A stretch of 64,000 nucleotides of DNA, taken from Ichthyophthirius multifiliis (lineage: Eukaryota > Ciliophora > Oligohymenophorea > Hymenostomatida). Below, in pieces: positions 30,130-42,420 of the stretch. The notes below the pieces were generated by a model. That model saw nothing but the letters and a program-made list of their open reading frames with translations. It did no database searches and was not told the DNA's origin. A program made the position numbers and the translations under genes. Each line of letters opens with the position of its first letter. Position 1 is the first letter of the stretch. The stretch is taken from contig NW_004085910.1 of NCBI RefSeq assembly GCF_000220395.1, positions 62,001-126,000 of the forward strand, written 5' to 3'.

Positions 30130-32155
30130 ATGAAAAAGCTATTATATTATGATTCAGATTTATAATCAGATAACCCTCCTAATTTTGATTCTGATAATGA
30201 ACCGCCAAAAGATATAATAAGAGAAAGCAAATTATTAATAAAAACTGATTTAAATAGAGTTTATAAAGAAATATGGCAAGTATTATTTTTTTTTAAAAAA
30301 AAAGAAAATAATTTAAAGATTGGTCAAGGATTACCAAAACCAGCAAAATATGACGAAGTAAAAGTTAAATTTATAGAAATTGATAATCCTGATTGTGAAG
30401 AAAATAATAAATTTCCATAAGGATAACTATTCTAAAATTATTTTGATAAATTAAATAAATAAGATTTATTGTAATTTAATTTAGGTAATTTTCAATCTAT
30501 TAAAAATATTTTTTAATAAACCAAAAATAAACAATTATAGGAAAAAATAAATATGAAGAATGGTTTGACAATATAGTTGAGAGTATGAAAAAAAATGAAA
30601 TATGTTTTATATTTATGGAATATTTAAAATTTGATGATAATCACATGAAGATTCTTGATTATAAAAAATTTTATTTATTTTATTTAGAAGATTGGACAAC
30701 TGTAATAGACTTAAGATAAGATATGAATTTTTTAAAAAAAGTAATCTAAAAAGGATAAGGAATTTAAAGATGTGAAAAAAGTGATGAAGTCATATGTAAA
30801 TAAATACTTATAAAATAAAATAAAATTTAATAAAGTTAACTACAAACTTAGTAAAGAATAAGAAATAATAGATGAAAGAAATAGTGATGAAATAATAAGA
30901 GTTGATAAATTAATGGAAATAGGATTTTCAGATTGCATTTGGCGTGTAATGAGTTCAATGAAAGATTAAGAAATCGTAGAATGCTATATAACACAAAAAG
31001 GCTTTTTAGATTTAGAAAATGAAAATTTTAAAGAAAAATATAAAATTAATTAGAGTGATGAAATACATGTTTATAAATTAGAATTAAATCTAAAAAAACT
31101 AATCAGTATAGAAGATATTTTAGGGAATGGATAATTAATAAAAAAGTAATTATTTAAAGGTATATGTACTTCAAAACCCGAAAAAGATTGTAGAATATTT
31201 TTTTCCTTAAAAATTGAAGTAAATTAATAAATAATTTATGATTCAGGTACTATAAATAATTTAGAAGAACAAGTTAAAAATTCTAATATGAGCAAAATCG
31301 AATTTTTAGAAAATTAAAAAAATTGCTGGAAATATATTTTAGATGAATATAAAATATCAAAGTTACTCTAAAAGACTTTACGAAGAATGAAAAAATCAGA
31401 AGAATGTTAAATAGAATGCAAAGATAATATTTATATTCAATATGGCGATGATTTTAAAATTATAAAAGAAAAATGCGAAAACTAAATACCCTAATCTATT
31501 GTTTATTATATTAAATTATTTGATTTTACAGATTCTAAAAATACATATACAATGACTATTGATGAAAAATTTAATAAGGTTAAAGAAAAAATTAGTTGGA
31601 TTAAAATTCATTAAAGTAAACAAAATAATTAATTTAACTTTTATTAATAATTTTATTTATATAATAAAATAAGGAAAATAATTATAAAAAAGCTCTTAGA
31701 GTATTTGAATCTATAAATAATTATTTTTTATTAGGATAATTTACTGAACAAGAACTATTTTTAATAAAATAAGTTATTTTTTTTATTAAAAGAAAAAAAT
31801 TGGTTTAATAATAATTATATTTTTATAAAAATAGTATAAAATATCAAGTTTGTTAAATACTAGTTTATGTTTGATGAAATTATAAAAATGGAAAGAATTA
31901 GTAGAGTGTTGTGAAAAAATAATTAATGTTGATGCAAATAATACTAAATCAATATATAGAAAAGCTTTAGGACTTAAAGAATAATCTGATTATTTTTAAG
32001 CATTATAAATTTTAAATAATCATTTAAATATATAATAAAATCAAACTGAATAAAGCTAATTAAATGAAATAATAAAATTAAGAGACTCAATAGCAATTTT
32101 GTATGAAAAATATTAAAATAAATAAAAGAAAATGTGTGCTAAAATGTTTGAATGA
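30130..32155 (+). CDS. FKBP-like/TPR immunophilin-type protein with degenerate FKBP domains
   Basis: The layout resembles large immunophilins (FKBP4/5, FKBP8): FKBP-like domains followed by a C-terminal TPR block that in relatives binds HSP90. The first FKBP-like unit reads KIGQGLPKPAKYDEVKVKFI...FNLG...YEEWFDNIVESMKKNE. The second starts WTTVIDLRQDMNFLKKVIQK, then GQGIQRCEKSDEVIFNYKL. A third similar stretch follows (FKEKYKINQSDEIHVYKLEL). The hydrophobic active-site residues and the YaYG loop of active prolyl isomerases are not apparent, so catalysis is doubtful. The TPR end is clear: ISSLLNTSLCLMKLQKWKEL, then INVDANNTKSIYRKALGLK. TGA is 32153-32155. Short introns (for example 30792-30831, 40 nt, and ~30486-30540) restore frame. 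Exon borders around 31579-31695 are ambiguous. Confidence 0.75.
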
Positions 32156-33225
32156 AATAATAAATAATCAATAATACTTAATATATATTTATATGAAATA
32201 AAATAATATTTTAATATATTTAATATTATATTCTAAACTATAAAATCAAATCATTTTTAAAAACTTAAATATGAATAATTTTAAATTCTATTTATTTTCA
32301 TTTATATATAAAATAATTAAAAATAAAAATTGTTCTAATTTTAATTTAACTTTTAAATAAATATTTGATATTTTTAATAAATGCCTTTTATTATAATAGT
32401 ATTTTTTTTTTTCATTTTAAAATAATGTAGTAAATTTATAATATAAAGAGTACATTATTATTCTATATTGAAAAATTAACATTAATCATAATAAATTTAT
32501 AACATACACATTTAATTTATTTAAAATAAGTTTTATTTAATTTTTTTTTATAAAATTTATTTAATTTTTAAATTTAAAATAAAATTTCATTTGATAAAAT
32601 CAAAAATTAACTTTTAATAATAAATGAAAAGGAAAAGTAAAAAATATTTAATACATAAAATAAATAAAATATTATTTGTTATTAATATAAAATAAATATT
32701 ATAGTATTATAATTTAATTATTAATAATTAATTTTGATTATTTTTATTTTTAAAAGATATTTTATTTTTTATTTATTAAAAAATAACTTTATTAAATATT
32801 AAAATTTAGTAAATATTAAATAAAAAAAGATATAAAATATAGAGAAGAAGTATTTATTTATTAGAAAAAAATTTTATTTAATATCTAAAATAAAATAAAA
32901 AAATTATTTTTAGATTAAAATAAAAAAATTAAAATATATTTTAATTAATAATTTTAAAATAAATTTATTATAATATAATATAATAATAATACAATATAAT
33001 ATTTTTTATTTTAAACATATGATAATTAAAGAAATAAAAATTAAATAAATATGATTATTTTTTAATAAAATCCAATAAATAAACATACATATATAAACTT
33101 TAAAAATAAAAACAATTTAAAAAAGGCTAATTAAACTCTATAATAGTTATTAATAAATAATAACTATTATTAGAATTTGTTTTTATTAAATATATTTTTT
33201 ATTTGACACATAATTGCTTTTATTA
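32156..33225. other. Convergent intergenic spacer
   Basis: About 1.1 kb of A/T-rich DNA between the 3' ends of two genes. A short inverted repeat (TAATAGTTATTA / TAATAACTATTA) sits near 33141-33173, about 50 bp past the stop of the downstream minus-strand gene, and could form a stem in its 3' UTR. Nothing else is visible. Confidence 0.5.
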
Positions 33226-36200
33226 TCATTTTACTAAATTTAGTCTAACTGCCTGTGTTTTAATGATTTTATAAAAAGTCTCTTCTATTAATAATGTTTA
33301 TAATGGGACTAAGTATATTATTTTCTTAGCAAATTCTATTTTTGTTTAATATTTTTTGGAACCTTTAATAATTTCAAGCAGATATAAAAATGTAATTATT
33401 ATAATCAATGTTATACTAAGGATTATGTTATTTAATTATGTAACATTAGTTTTTTCAAGTAAAATATCTTTTATTTATTCATTCAAAAGTTCTATTTAAT
33501 TTGATAAAAAAATACCCATAAATTTATCTAATTTGTTTAAAGTTTTTTAATTTATATTTTGAAATTACTATAACAAAATATCGTTATAAAATTAAAAATA
33601 ATAACTTATAGCATTATCTAAACCTTTTGTAAGTATTCCATCCTAACACTGTTCACATTTTTTTTTATCTGTACCATCTTCTATATTACTACATATTGAT
33701 AATGTTATTAAATCATATAAAGTGTTTTTTTGAGTATCAGTCAGGTATTCAATTTTATTTATAGACATTAAATAGTCAATAAAATTTTGTATATTTTATA
33801 AATTTTTAATATAATCTTATTGATATAGTTGATTATTAAACTCCTTTTTTAAAATAATTCTAAGAACTTCACTTTATCCAACTTAGAAATTTGCATCTGA
33901 TACATATTTATAATATTATAAACCTGCATGAAGACAAGATACATGATTTGAAATAATTAAATAGAAAATAATTGTAAAAAAAACAAAAATAGAATAGGCA
34001 AATACTGAGTGCAATCCAAAAATTATAAAATTGAGTTTTTCTTTTTGAATTGCTATTTTTTAGTTTTTTTTCTTCGAATTAACTGTTTATTTTAATTAAT
34101 CTTGTTTTAATTTTAAACTAAATTAGTAATTAGAAAAAATGTTCTCATTTTTGTTTAACTCAGTCAGTAAACTTTATAAATAATTTGATTCTTTTTCTAC
34201 TTATTATATAGTTGAAATTTCTATTAATTTAAATAAACAAATCAAATTTTTCTAAAAATTTAAATAATTTATTCCACTTAATATAAATATTATTAAAGTT
34301 ACAAAATTTAAAATAACTATCAGAATAAGTAAATTTTTTAATGATTCTTAATTAAAATCCTAACTTTTTTACATTATTTACTAAGTTTATATGTCAAAAA
34401 AATCATAAAATTATTTATAGTTAGAAAATAGAAACTCGTATTAAGGCTATTTTAAAAAGTCAATTAATTAAATATTCTGAACTTCTTTTATTTTAATTAT
34501 TTTTAAATAATAATATATATTTATTACATTAAGCCTCTAGTAAATAATATAAAAGCTAAACAGTAGAAGATTTAAGAGAATAGCTTTATTATAAATTATT
34601 AAAAGGATTATATAATTTTACTTACATATTAATAAATAATTCATTTAAATTTGGATTTTACCAATCAACTTTTATTTTATTATTATATTTTTGAACTTAG
34701 AAGTTAATAGTTTTTTTATTTAACGTATCCTATATATTTAAATCTGAAACTAAAATCAGAAAATTTCCATAAGGGGTTAATATACTTGATTAAAGAAATA
34801 TTGCATTTAAATTTTTATCCATATCAAATAAAGTTCTTTCTTATATAATAATACTTAAAACAGTTGCTAAAACTATAATTAAATATTCCAAAATCCTAAA
34901 TATTGAAATCATTTTCATATGAAAAGGATATTATTTTTCTTTGATAAATTCATAGTAAAAATTTTATTTTTCATAAGAACTTTATTACTCGTTTAATTAA
35001 GACGAACTATTAGATTAAGGATGGCCTTATTAATCCATTAGATTATTTTTTAAACTAAGATCTCTCTTTTAAGAATTAAAAGTCATACTAATTTAATTCT
35101 TAATTTATGAACTTCTTTTTCCATATTATTTTTCTAATTTTTAACCTATTGATGGTTAATTGTTTAATTAATTTTATTCCTTTTGTTAACTTTACCCTTA
35201 AAAATGATTTTTTTATTCAGTACCTAAACTATTTTGTGTTTAAAATAACTAATCTTCAGCCATTAAATCTTTAATATTAACAGATTATAAAGGCAACTTT
35301 TTTTTAAAAAAAAATTAAAATTAAAAATAAATGAATTATTATTACTAATAATTATGAATTGTTTTATTAATAGTTTTCATCTATATGAATATCTTGAACT
35401 TTAGACGTATTAGACATACTATCATATTTTTCTTAACTTTAGATAAATTTTATTTCTATAATGTAATAAATATAACTTTTATCAATCATTTTTACTTTTC
35501 TTCTTTCGATTGTGATGTTTGCTCGAAAACAAATAAATTACTTATTATATTTTTTTATTATTATTATTATGTTAGGCTTTTTGAGCTTCCTCCCTATTAT
35601 GATTTTGATTTTTAAGATTAAATAACTGATTTAAAAAATTTAATTGATTTTTAGGAATACTGACTAGACTTCATTAGATCTTTTGCCTTTATTTATATTA
35701 ATTTAATATATTTAAAAAAAAATTATATTATTATTTTAAATACATCTATTTCTTTATAATTAAAAATTTGCTAATATAAAGGATGTTACTTATTAAAAAA
35801 ATTAATGAAGTTTCATTAACATCATAAAGATTAATATCCTATTTATTCATAATTTCTATAAAAGATTCAAAATCGGGTAGGCATTAGCTTGCATTAATTG
35901 AAAAATAAGGAGCTAATTTTTAAATATGCCCATATCCAATTAAGTTAAGGAAATTCTAGTCTATACCTTCAATAAAACCTGTATTTGATACAAATAAAAA
36001 TCCATTTTAAGTATTAATAGCAGTTACAAAGATACTAAAAGGCAATTCTTAGTTATAATATAGATTCATAGTAATAAAAACATTTACTCTAATTAACAAA
36101 TTATTTTTAGTTTTAAGAAATATCTATCTTTAATTATTGACAAGTGTGTCGTTTCCTTATGTCATCATGCATCTAATAATTTCATCATGAACTCCTGCAA

Positions 36201-37587
36201 TAGTTGATGGCATAATTTCTTTAATATGTGAGACATAATTAAACTCTTATTTTCCATAGCCTAATACTATAGGCACTTAATCAGAAAAAGAAATTATTTT
36301 TCCCCAAATTTTACCCATTGTGACTAATAAATACAATACATTAGGATGAAATATATTATTTACTATATTAATATTAGAATTTTAAATCTAATATAATAAA
36401 AAATATATATATATATTTTTTTTAAGTTAATTAGTATTTTTTTACTTATTGATTTTGTTATTAATAATATTTTTAGCTTGCTTTTTTTAAATCTCCTTTT
36501 ATTTCAGAATAAAAAAATATGTAAAAACAATAATTTTATTTAATAGGGTATTTTTAAAAGTAATTTTCAAATTTTTGTTCTAAATTATCCAAAAAAATAT
36601 TATATTAGGTATTTATTTATTCTACTTCTTCGAAATCCTTAAATGATTTTCTCATTTTTTCAAAAACTTATATTCTATTCTACATGCATTATATTACTTG
36701 ACATTTTAAAATATTCCTTTCCATATCCATTTTTATATATAGATCAACATCTATTTTTAAAAAGTTAAATAAAATTCATATCTTTAAATAAAAACTCCAC
36801 AAGTTATTATTTTATTTTTTATTCTATAATTTTTATATTATATTATATTTTCATTTTGTTAATATTTATTAGTTTAAAATCTAAACCTTTTATTTTTTCT
36901 TGATTTCTATTATTAATCAAAAAAAAAAAAAGATACTTAATAGATTTATTAAAAAAAATTGGAAATAATAAACTTGTGGGTATTTTAATATTTTATATTA
37001 AACTTATAATAATTTCTAAGTAAATTAAATTAAATATATATTTTTTTATTATTATCAATTTTAAAATATTATAATAATTTTGTTTTTTATTTATAAATAT
37101 TACTTGTTAAATTTAGCTCTGTTTTTATGTTTTACTACATTATTTTTTTTAGAATATTTAATAGATTATTAATGCAAACTTTAATAAAATTTCCATGATT
37201 TTTTTAAATTCTATCAGATTCATTTATATATTCAATTACTTTACTGATTGCAAAAGAATGTTTATTTTATAGAGACAAAAAAATAGTATATTTTATAAAT
37301 GGAATAAGCTTATAAGCATTCTCATTTAAATTAAGATAATTTATTTCCTCCCTAATTAAGAATCTAACATATCTATTAAAAATATCAATATTTAACAGTA
37401 AATTAGTTTCTTATATACCTTTAGTTATTTTAAATTAACAAAAACATTGTTATTTTCGGCAACTTTGCTTATGGATTTGCAAAATTCCTAACAGCTTAAT
37501 TTAATTTTTTCTTATTATAAATTATTCATTATTAATAAAAATTGAAATTTTATGCTCTATTTAATTGCCTAAAAGTGTTTAAAACAT
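33226..37587 (-). CDS. Large ciliate PAS-like/transmembrane protein (C-terminal part of the family; possibly 5'-incomplete)
   Basis: A member of a family of large ciliate membrane proteins with a cysteine motif, an internal PAS-like region and C-terminal TM helices. The 5' part has HKQSCRKQQCFCQ and a helical region (NRYVRFLIREEINYLNLNEN). A middle helical repeat follows (YNIFLDNLEQKFENYF). The PAS-like core has LVTMGKIWGKII, VLGYGKQEFNYVSHIKEIMP, IAGVHDEIIRC and NGFLFVSNTGFIEGIDQNFL. Charged loops follow. The C-terminus has two or three membrane spans (IFVFFTIIFYLII; ILSITLIIIITFLYLL) and ends VPLQTLLIEETFYKI...LNLVK at TGA 33226-33228. Relatives usually carry an N-terminal multi-span region; none is visible upstream, so the start near 37587 is uncertain. 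The frame shifts by one base at a T5 run (36754-36758), discussed in the findings. Function: presumed sensory, not established. Confidence 0.75.
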
Positions 37588-38923
37588 TTTATTTTAACAA
37601 AACCTTAAAATAAACTTTATCAATAATGGTGATAATAGAAGAAATAAGTTTAATAACAATAAATTACTAAAGAATTTTATTTATTATTAAAAAGCCGTGA
37701 GCAAAAAATATAAAAAATTAACATTTAAGGCAATCAAATAGTTTTTGCTTTTTAAAAAAGAACTGAATGGTATTTTAAATATAAGTTCATATTCTGATAG
37801 AAAAAAATATAAGAATATTAGAAATTACATAACTAATTTTTCATCAATAGAGAATGTTAAAACAATAAAAAATTTTAAATTATCAATAAAAATAGATAAA
37901 TTATTTTATTTGAATTTTTAATAACCTTTTTCTAATAATGTAAAAGAGCATTAAAAAAAAATTGATACGAAATTAGAATACAATTAATATTAAATCAATA
38001 AAAATATACTATAAATTTATAAATAAATCATATTACCCTATTTAATAAATAAATATATTTTAATAAAAATTTATTTTATAATTAAATTTATAGTTAAAAA
38101 AATTATAATTCTATTTGTTTTTTATATATTTTAAAAAGAAACAAAAAAATTCTTAAAAATTATTTTATTTATATAATTTAAATTAAAATTTATTTTATTT
38201 ATAATTTGAATTAAGAATTTGTATATATAATTAACTCATTTTTATCTTAAAAAAAAAAAATTCTTATTTTTATTTTTTTATTTTTTTAAATAAGAATGTT
38301 TTTTTATAATATTATTTCATTACATTTTCTAGTATTATTTTAAATAAAATTTCAAGTAGAATCATATGCAGTAATTAGTTATAATAAATAGAAATATTAA
38401 TGAATATTTGCATTATTTTAATTGTTTTTTACTCTTATTTATCTATTTAATATAATCCATATATAAATAATAAGCATATAATTCCCATAAAAATTTAAAA
38501 TAGTATTATCAAACATAAATTAATTTAAAAAGTATCATTATAAAATAATAAAAAAGGTCTAGCTAATGTAAAAATAATTTTTTAACATTCTTACCAATTT
38601 AAATTTATGTATTAAAATTTTGAATCTTATAAATACGATTATACTTAAATAAAATTTATCCAAAAACAAAAATAAGTAAAAAATTTAAAATCTATTTTTT
38701 CACACTTTAATTAACTTTATATGATCAGGCTAAATGTTTATTCTTTTATTGATAACATTTAAAAAAAAATTAAAATTATTAATTTATTTTATATTTTTAT
38801 AATTTTTGTATTTTATTTTTTTAAAATTATAATAATATTTAATTATAATTAACTTAAAAAATAAAAAAAATATTTAATATTATTTATTTTAAAAAAATTT
38901 ATTGTAAATTTTATTATTATCAA
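37588..38923. other. Intergenic spacer
   Basis: About 1.3 kb between the 5' ends of two divergent genes. It may hold unrecognised 5' exons of the PAS-like gene, but I found no convincing membrane-span exon. The rest is A/T tracts. Confidence 0.5.
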
Positions 38924-39847
38924 ATGATTCAAACTTTATCCTTTAAACGCTATTATTAAGATAAATCGAATGAATAATTAATAAAAAATAAAACCCAATT
39001 TTTAAATCAAATACTTGAAATAAAATAATAGAAAACTAGCAAATAAAATTAAAAAAAATACACAAAATCTATAATAGAAAAAAAAGATTAAACTAAATAA
39101 ATATCTTTTAAAAATAATACGATTAAATATTAGATTGCTTAAAACCCAACTTTATTTAATTAAAATCAAAATATTAAATATATAATTATTGAAAAAAAAA
39201 AAAAATTAAAACATAAAAGAATAATAATCATTATAGTTAAATAATAGTTATTATTAATCTCTTCTTTAAAATGAAGAGTATAAAAATAAAAATCTTTAGA
39301 CAAATTATAAATAATTAAATAAAAATAATGGATTTTAATAACATAACAGAAATAAATTTTCTTAAGATTTTATATTAAAATTAAACTAAAAAATAAAATA
39401 AAAAAATTAGCATTTATCAATAATAAACCCTATTTATACCGAAAAAGATCACTATAAATAAAAAATATAAAATAGTTTTTCGCGAAAATAATGGAATTCA
39501 CAAAAAATAGATGAATTAATTTAAAAAAGATAGCAATCTAATTTTTAAAATAATAAATAATCTCCTTCTGCATTTTAAAAATATGAAAATATTTAAACAA
39601 GCTATTATATTTATTAAAATTAAAATGTTAAAAACATATAAAAGTCAATTACATAATAAAATTATTTTAACATTTAAAATAAGTTAAATGTAGATATATT
39701 AAAAGAAAATTAAAAGTTGTAAATTAGGACTTTCACTGCTAATCCTGTTGCCATACATATAAATAAATAAAAACCTCTTAAAATTAATAATTTTCATTGG
39801 ATTCTTGGGAAGGTCTTGAAGAATAAAATTTTTACGAAGATTTATGA
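38924..39847 (+). CDS. Unassigned Lys/Gln/Asn-rich protein with HCxxCC C-terminus (one frame break in an A14 run)
   Basis: The first exon gives MIQTLSFKRYYQDKSNEQ and a basic Q/N/K-rich stretch. The frame then changes across an A14 run at 39192-39205 where no GT donor exists. It continues as EYKNKNLQTNYKQLN...INPIYTEKDHYKQ, with a Q/N-rich stretch. An intron of about 38 nt (GT near 39693 to AG near 39730) joins in phase to DFHCQSCCHTYKQIKTSQ. The acidic end SLDSWEGLEEQNFYEDL is followed by TGA 39845-39847. The in-phase final exon with a Cys cluster and Trp supports a real gene. I recognise no family. The HCxxCC group could bind metal, which is a guess. Confidence 0.5.
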
Positions 39848-41078
39848 AATTAGTAAACAATATAAAAATTAAAAAAACTATGCATTTTAATTTTTAAATA
39901 TATATTATATTTTATAATGTTTCTAATATCTAATATTTTTTAATTTTATAATAATTAATAATAAATAAAAAATAATTTATTTTTACTTAAATATAATATT
40001 TTTATTTATATTTTATGATTTAACTTTACTAATCTTCACAAGTTTAAAATATCGCGTTTATAGTGTCAGTGTCTATTTATTATTTATTTTTGATACAACT
40101 CATTAAGAAACTTCGAAAGAATTTGTTTTCTACTATTAATTCCCTTTGACATTATAAATAACTTATGATCTTATATCAATTTCAACACAAATGAATAAAT
40201 ACTTTTTTCATTTTTCATTATAATATTTTTATTTTTATTTTTTTCGATATTTTGTTAGCTCGTTTTTTAATTTTTTTTGAAAAAAACATTTCAATATTCA
40301 ATAGTTATGGAATTCATCGACATATAGATATATTTTCAGTGCAATTCACTATTTTTTTAAAAAAATTATGATTTTCAAAGTGTTCGGAAACATTGTAACT
40401 TTCTCACAAAAAAAAATTCCTAAATTTAGCCCATACCTGTTTTGTACGTTTCATAATTATTTATTACTCGGCAATAATTGCAAAGAATTATATTAGAAAT
40501 TAATTTTACTTAATCAAAAATTGAAATAATTAGCAATTTAAAAGATTATTACTATAATTATAAATCCTTAGAAATGTAAGACAAAAATCAAAACTAATAT
40601 AAAATTGACATTTTATATCAAAAAATACATAATTAATACTGGATGAAGATATTGTAAAAAATAAGTAATAACTTAAATAATTTTAGAGAAATATGATAGA
40701 AGATAAATATTTTTCTCACCATCAAAAAATTATTTAATTGAATAAGAAAATAAGCAATTTCTAAATATCAAAAGAAGAATTATAAAAAGAAATTAATTAA
40801 TTATTTAGAAGAATTAATCATGTAAAATATATAAACAAATAAATATAAAATTTATAAATATTTATAATGTTCATATTGGTGTCTTTAGTACTAAAATTGA
40901 CAATCTATTTTTAAAATAATATTTCTGTATTTCCATGCTTTATAACTTTAAACTAACTAATAATATGAAAATAAGATTTAAATCAATTACTTTTACCTTG
41001 ACAATAAAATTGGTAATTAAATATAATCTATTTAATCAATTTTATATAATTATTGAAATTTATAAATAATAAAGGAAA
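39848..41078. other. Spacer with a coding-like island on the minus strand (40066-40218)
   Basis: Between the unassigned gene and the transposase fossil. The segment 40000-40480 has visibly fewer pure A/T runs than the surroundings. On the minus strand, complement 40218-40066 reads a 50-residue frame starting MKNEKSIYSFVLKLIQDHKL and containing SKGINSRKQILSKFLNELYQ. A short frame MKRTKQVWAKFRNFF lies about 240 bp upstream of it. These may be exons of a small gene or part of a decayed element. No family was recognised. Confidence 0.3.
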
Positions 41079-41950
41079 ATGAGTATACCAGCATTTAGTA
41101 TAAAAAAACTTAGTATTTCATATAAAAAACTTGAAAAGATAATATTAACATTTATTAAAAAAGTACTGTTAATTATATATTTATATAGATTTAAATATTC
41201 CTATTGATTAAATTTATTCTTGTATTTTAAACCAGGATAATTATGTTTTAATTTAATAACTAAAATAAGGAAGTTAATTGTTAAAAATATCAGCAGTATT
41301 GAAATGTTTTAAATATGAATTAACTTAATTTTACCTATAAAAATTTGAATTCTATTTATAAAAAAAAAAATCAAATACTTTACTAAATAAAAATTTTAGA
41401 GTAGAAAACCTCAAATATTTGTTTGGATTTTATACAAAATTTTTAATTTTTTATATTGACGAAATTAGTGTAACAAACGGTGTTTTTTTATAAAAAGCTA
41501 TTATTAATATAAAAATAGAAAATTTTCAGTCCTAAAAAATACTAAAACGGAAAACTGTATAAACAAAAAACAAAATAATAAGATTTTAAATGCTTAAGGG
41601 ATGTAAAAATAAAGATTTTGGATATTTTTTAACAAATTTAATAACTCGCAAATTAAATATCAAAAATATATTAATTAGTACGTATTTTATTTAAACAATG
41701 TATAAATTCATAAATCGAAATAAATACGAAATCTTTTATAATAATTGAAAAATTTTCATCCGGCTCCATACATACCAATGTGAAACCCATATTCAGTTAA
41801 TTAAAAAAATTAAAGAAGTAAAAATATTTTAAAAGAAAAGTAATACGTTTTATACATAAATGAATCGATAAAATAAATGTCATCCTTAAATCTTAAAAAT
41901 TATTAGAGAAAAATAATTAAAAATTTAAAAAATGGTAAATAATATGAATT
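41079..41950 (+). mobile_element. Decayed IS630/Tc1-mariner-like transposase
   Basis: The fragment MSIPAFSIKKLSISYKKLEK (from 41079) resembles the helix-turn-helix end and 'fSyKK' linker of IS630/Tc1 transposases. In the adjoining frame a stretch without TGA (41083-41748) carries FLIFYIDEISVTNG at about 41440-41480, which fits the first catalytic Asp block (DEts). A further fragment GSIHTNVKPIFSQLKKLKK (from about 41761) fits the second block, normally DNasiH, with the Asp not seen. The parts sit in different frames, so the element is inactive. No NPIE-type third block or terminal inverted repeats were found. The Tc1/IS630 call rests on motif order. Confidence 0.6.
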
Positions 41951-42420
41951 TAAAAATATATATAAATAAATGAAAAAAAATATGATATTTATTAACAAAA
42001 AAAATAATATAATTTTAAATATAATAAATAAATAATTTCCAAATTAATATAAAAAAAATTACTTTTTAAAAGAATTTTAAATCATTTTAAAATTAAATTT
42101 TACTGTTTTTTTGAAACGCATAATAAATGCCATTCTGTTTTTTGTATGTATGGACATCTGCTTTTTAAAAAAATCTAATAGAATTTTAAATATAACTAAT
42201 TTATATGCATTAAAAAGAAAAAAATATTTATTTTTTATTTTTTATATATAAGAATTTTTAGCTTATAAATTTTTTAATGTTTAATTATTATTATAAACAA
42301 TTCAATTAAAGTTTTTTAATATTTTTTATTATATTTTTTTTAACTATTTTTTTTATTAATTATTTTTTTATAATTTTATACATTCTTTACTGTTTTATTA
42401 ATTTTATTTTATATTAAGAA

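Noticed and set aside
31579-31616. Alternative 38-nt intron in the FKBP/TPR gene starting at GTTAAAG
   Set aside because: It would remove the protein-like stretch EKISWIKIHQ; a GT at 31616 with a later acceptor fits better, though the border stays uncertain.
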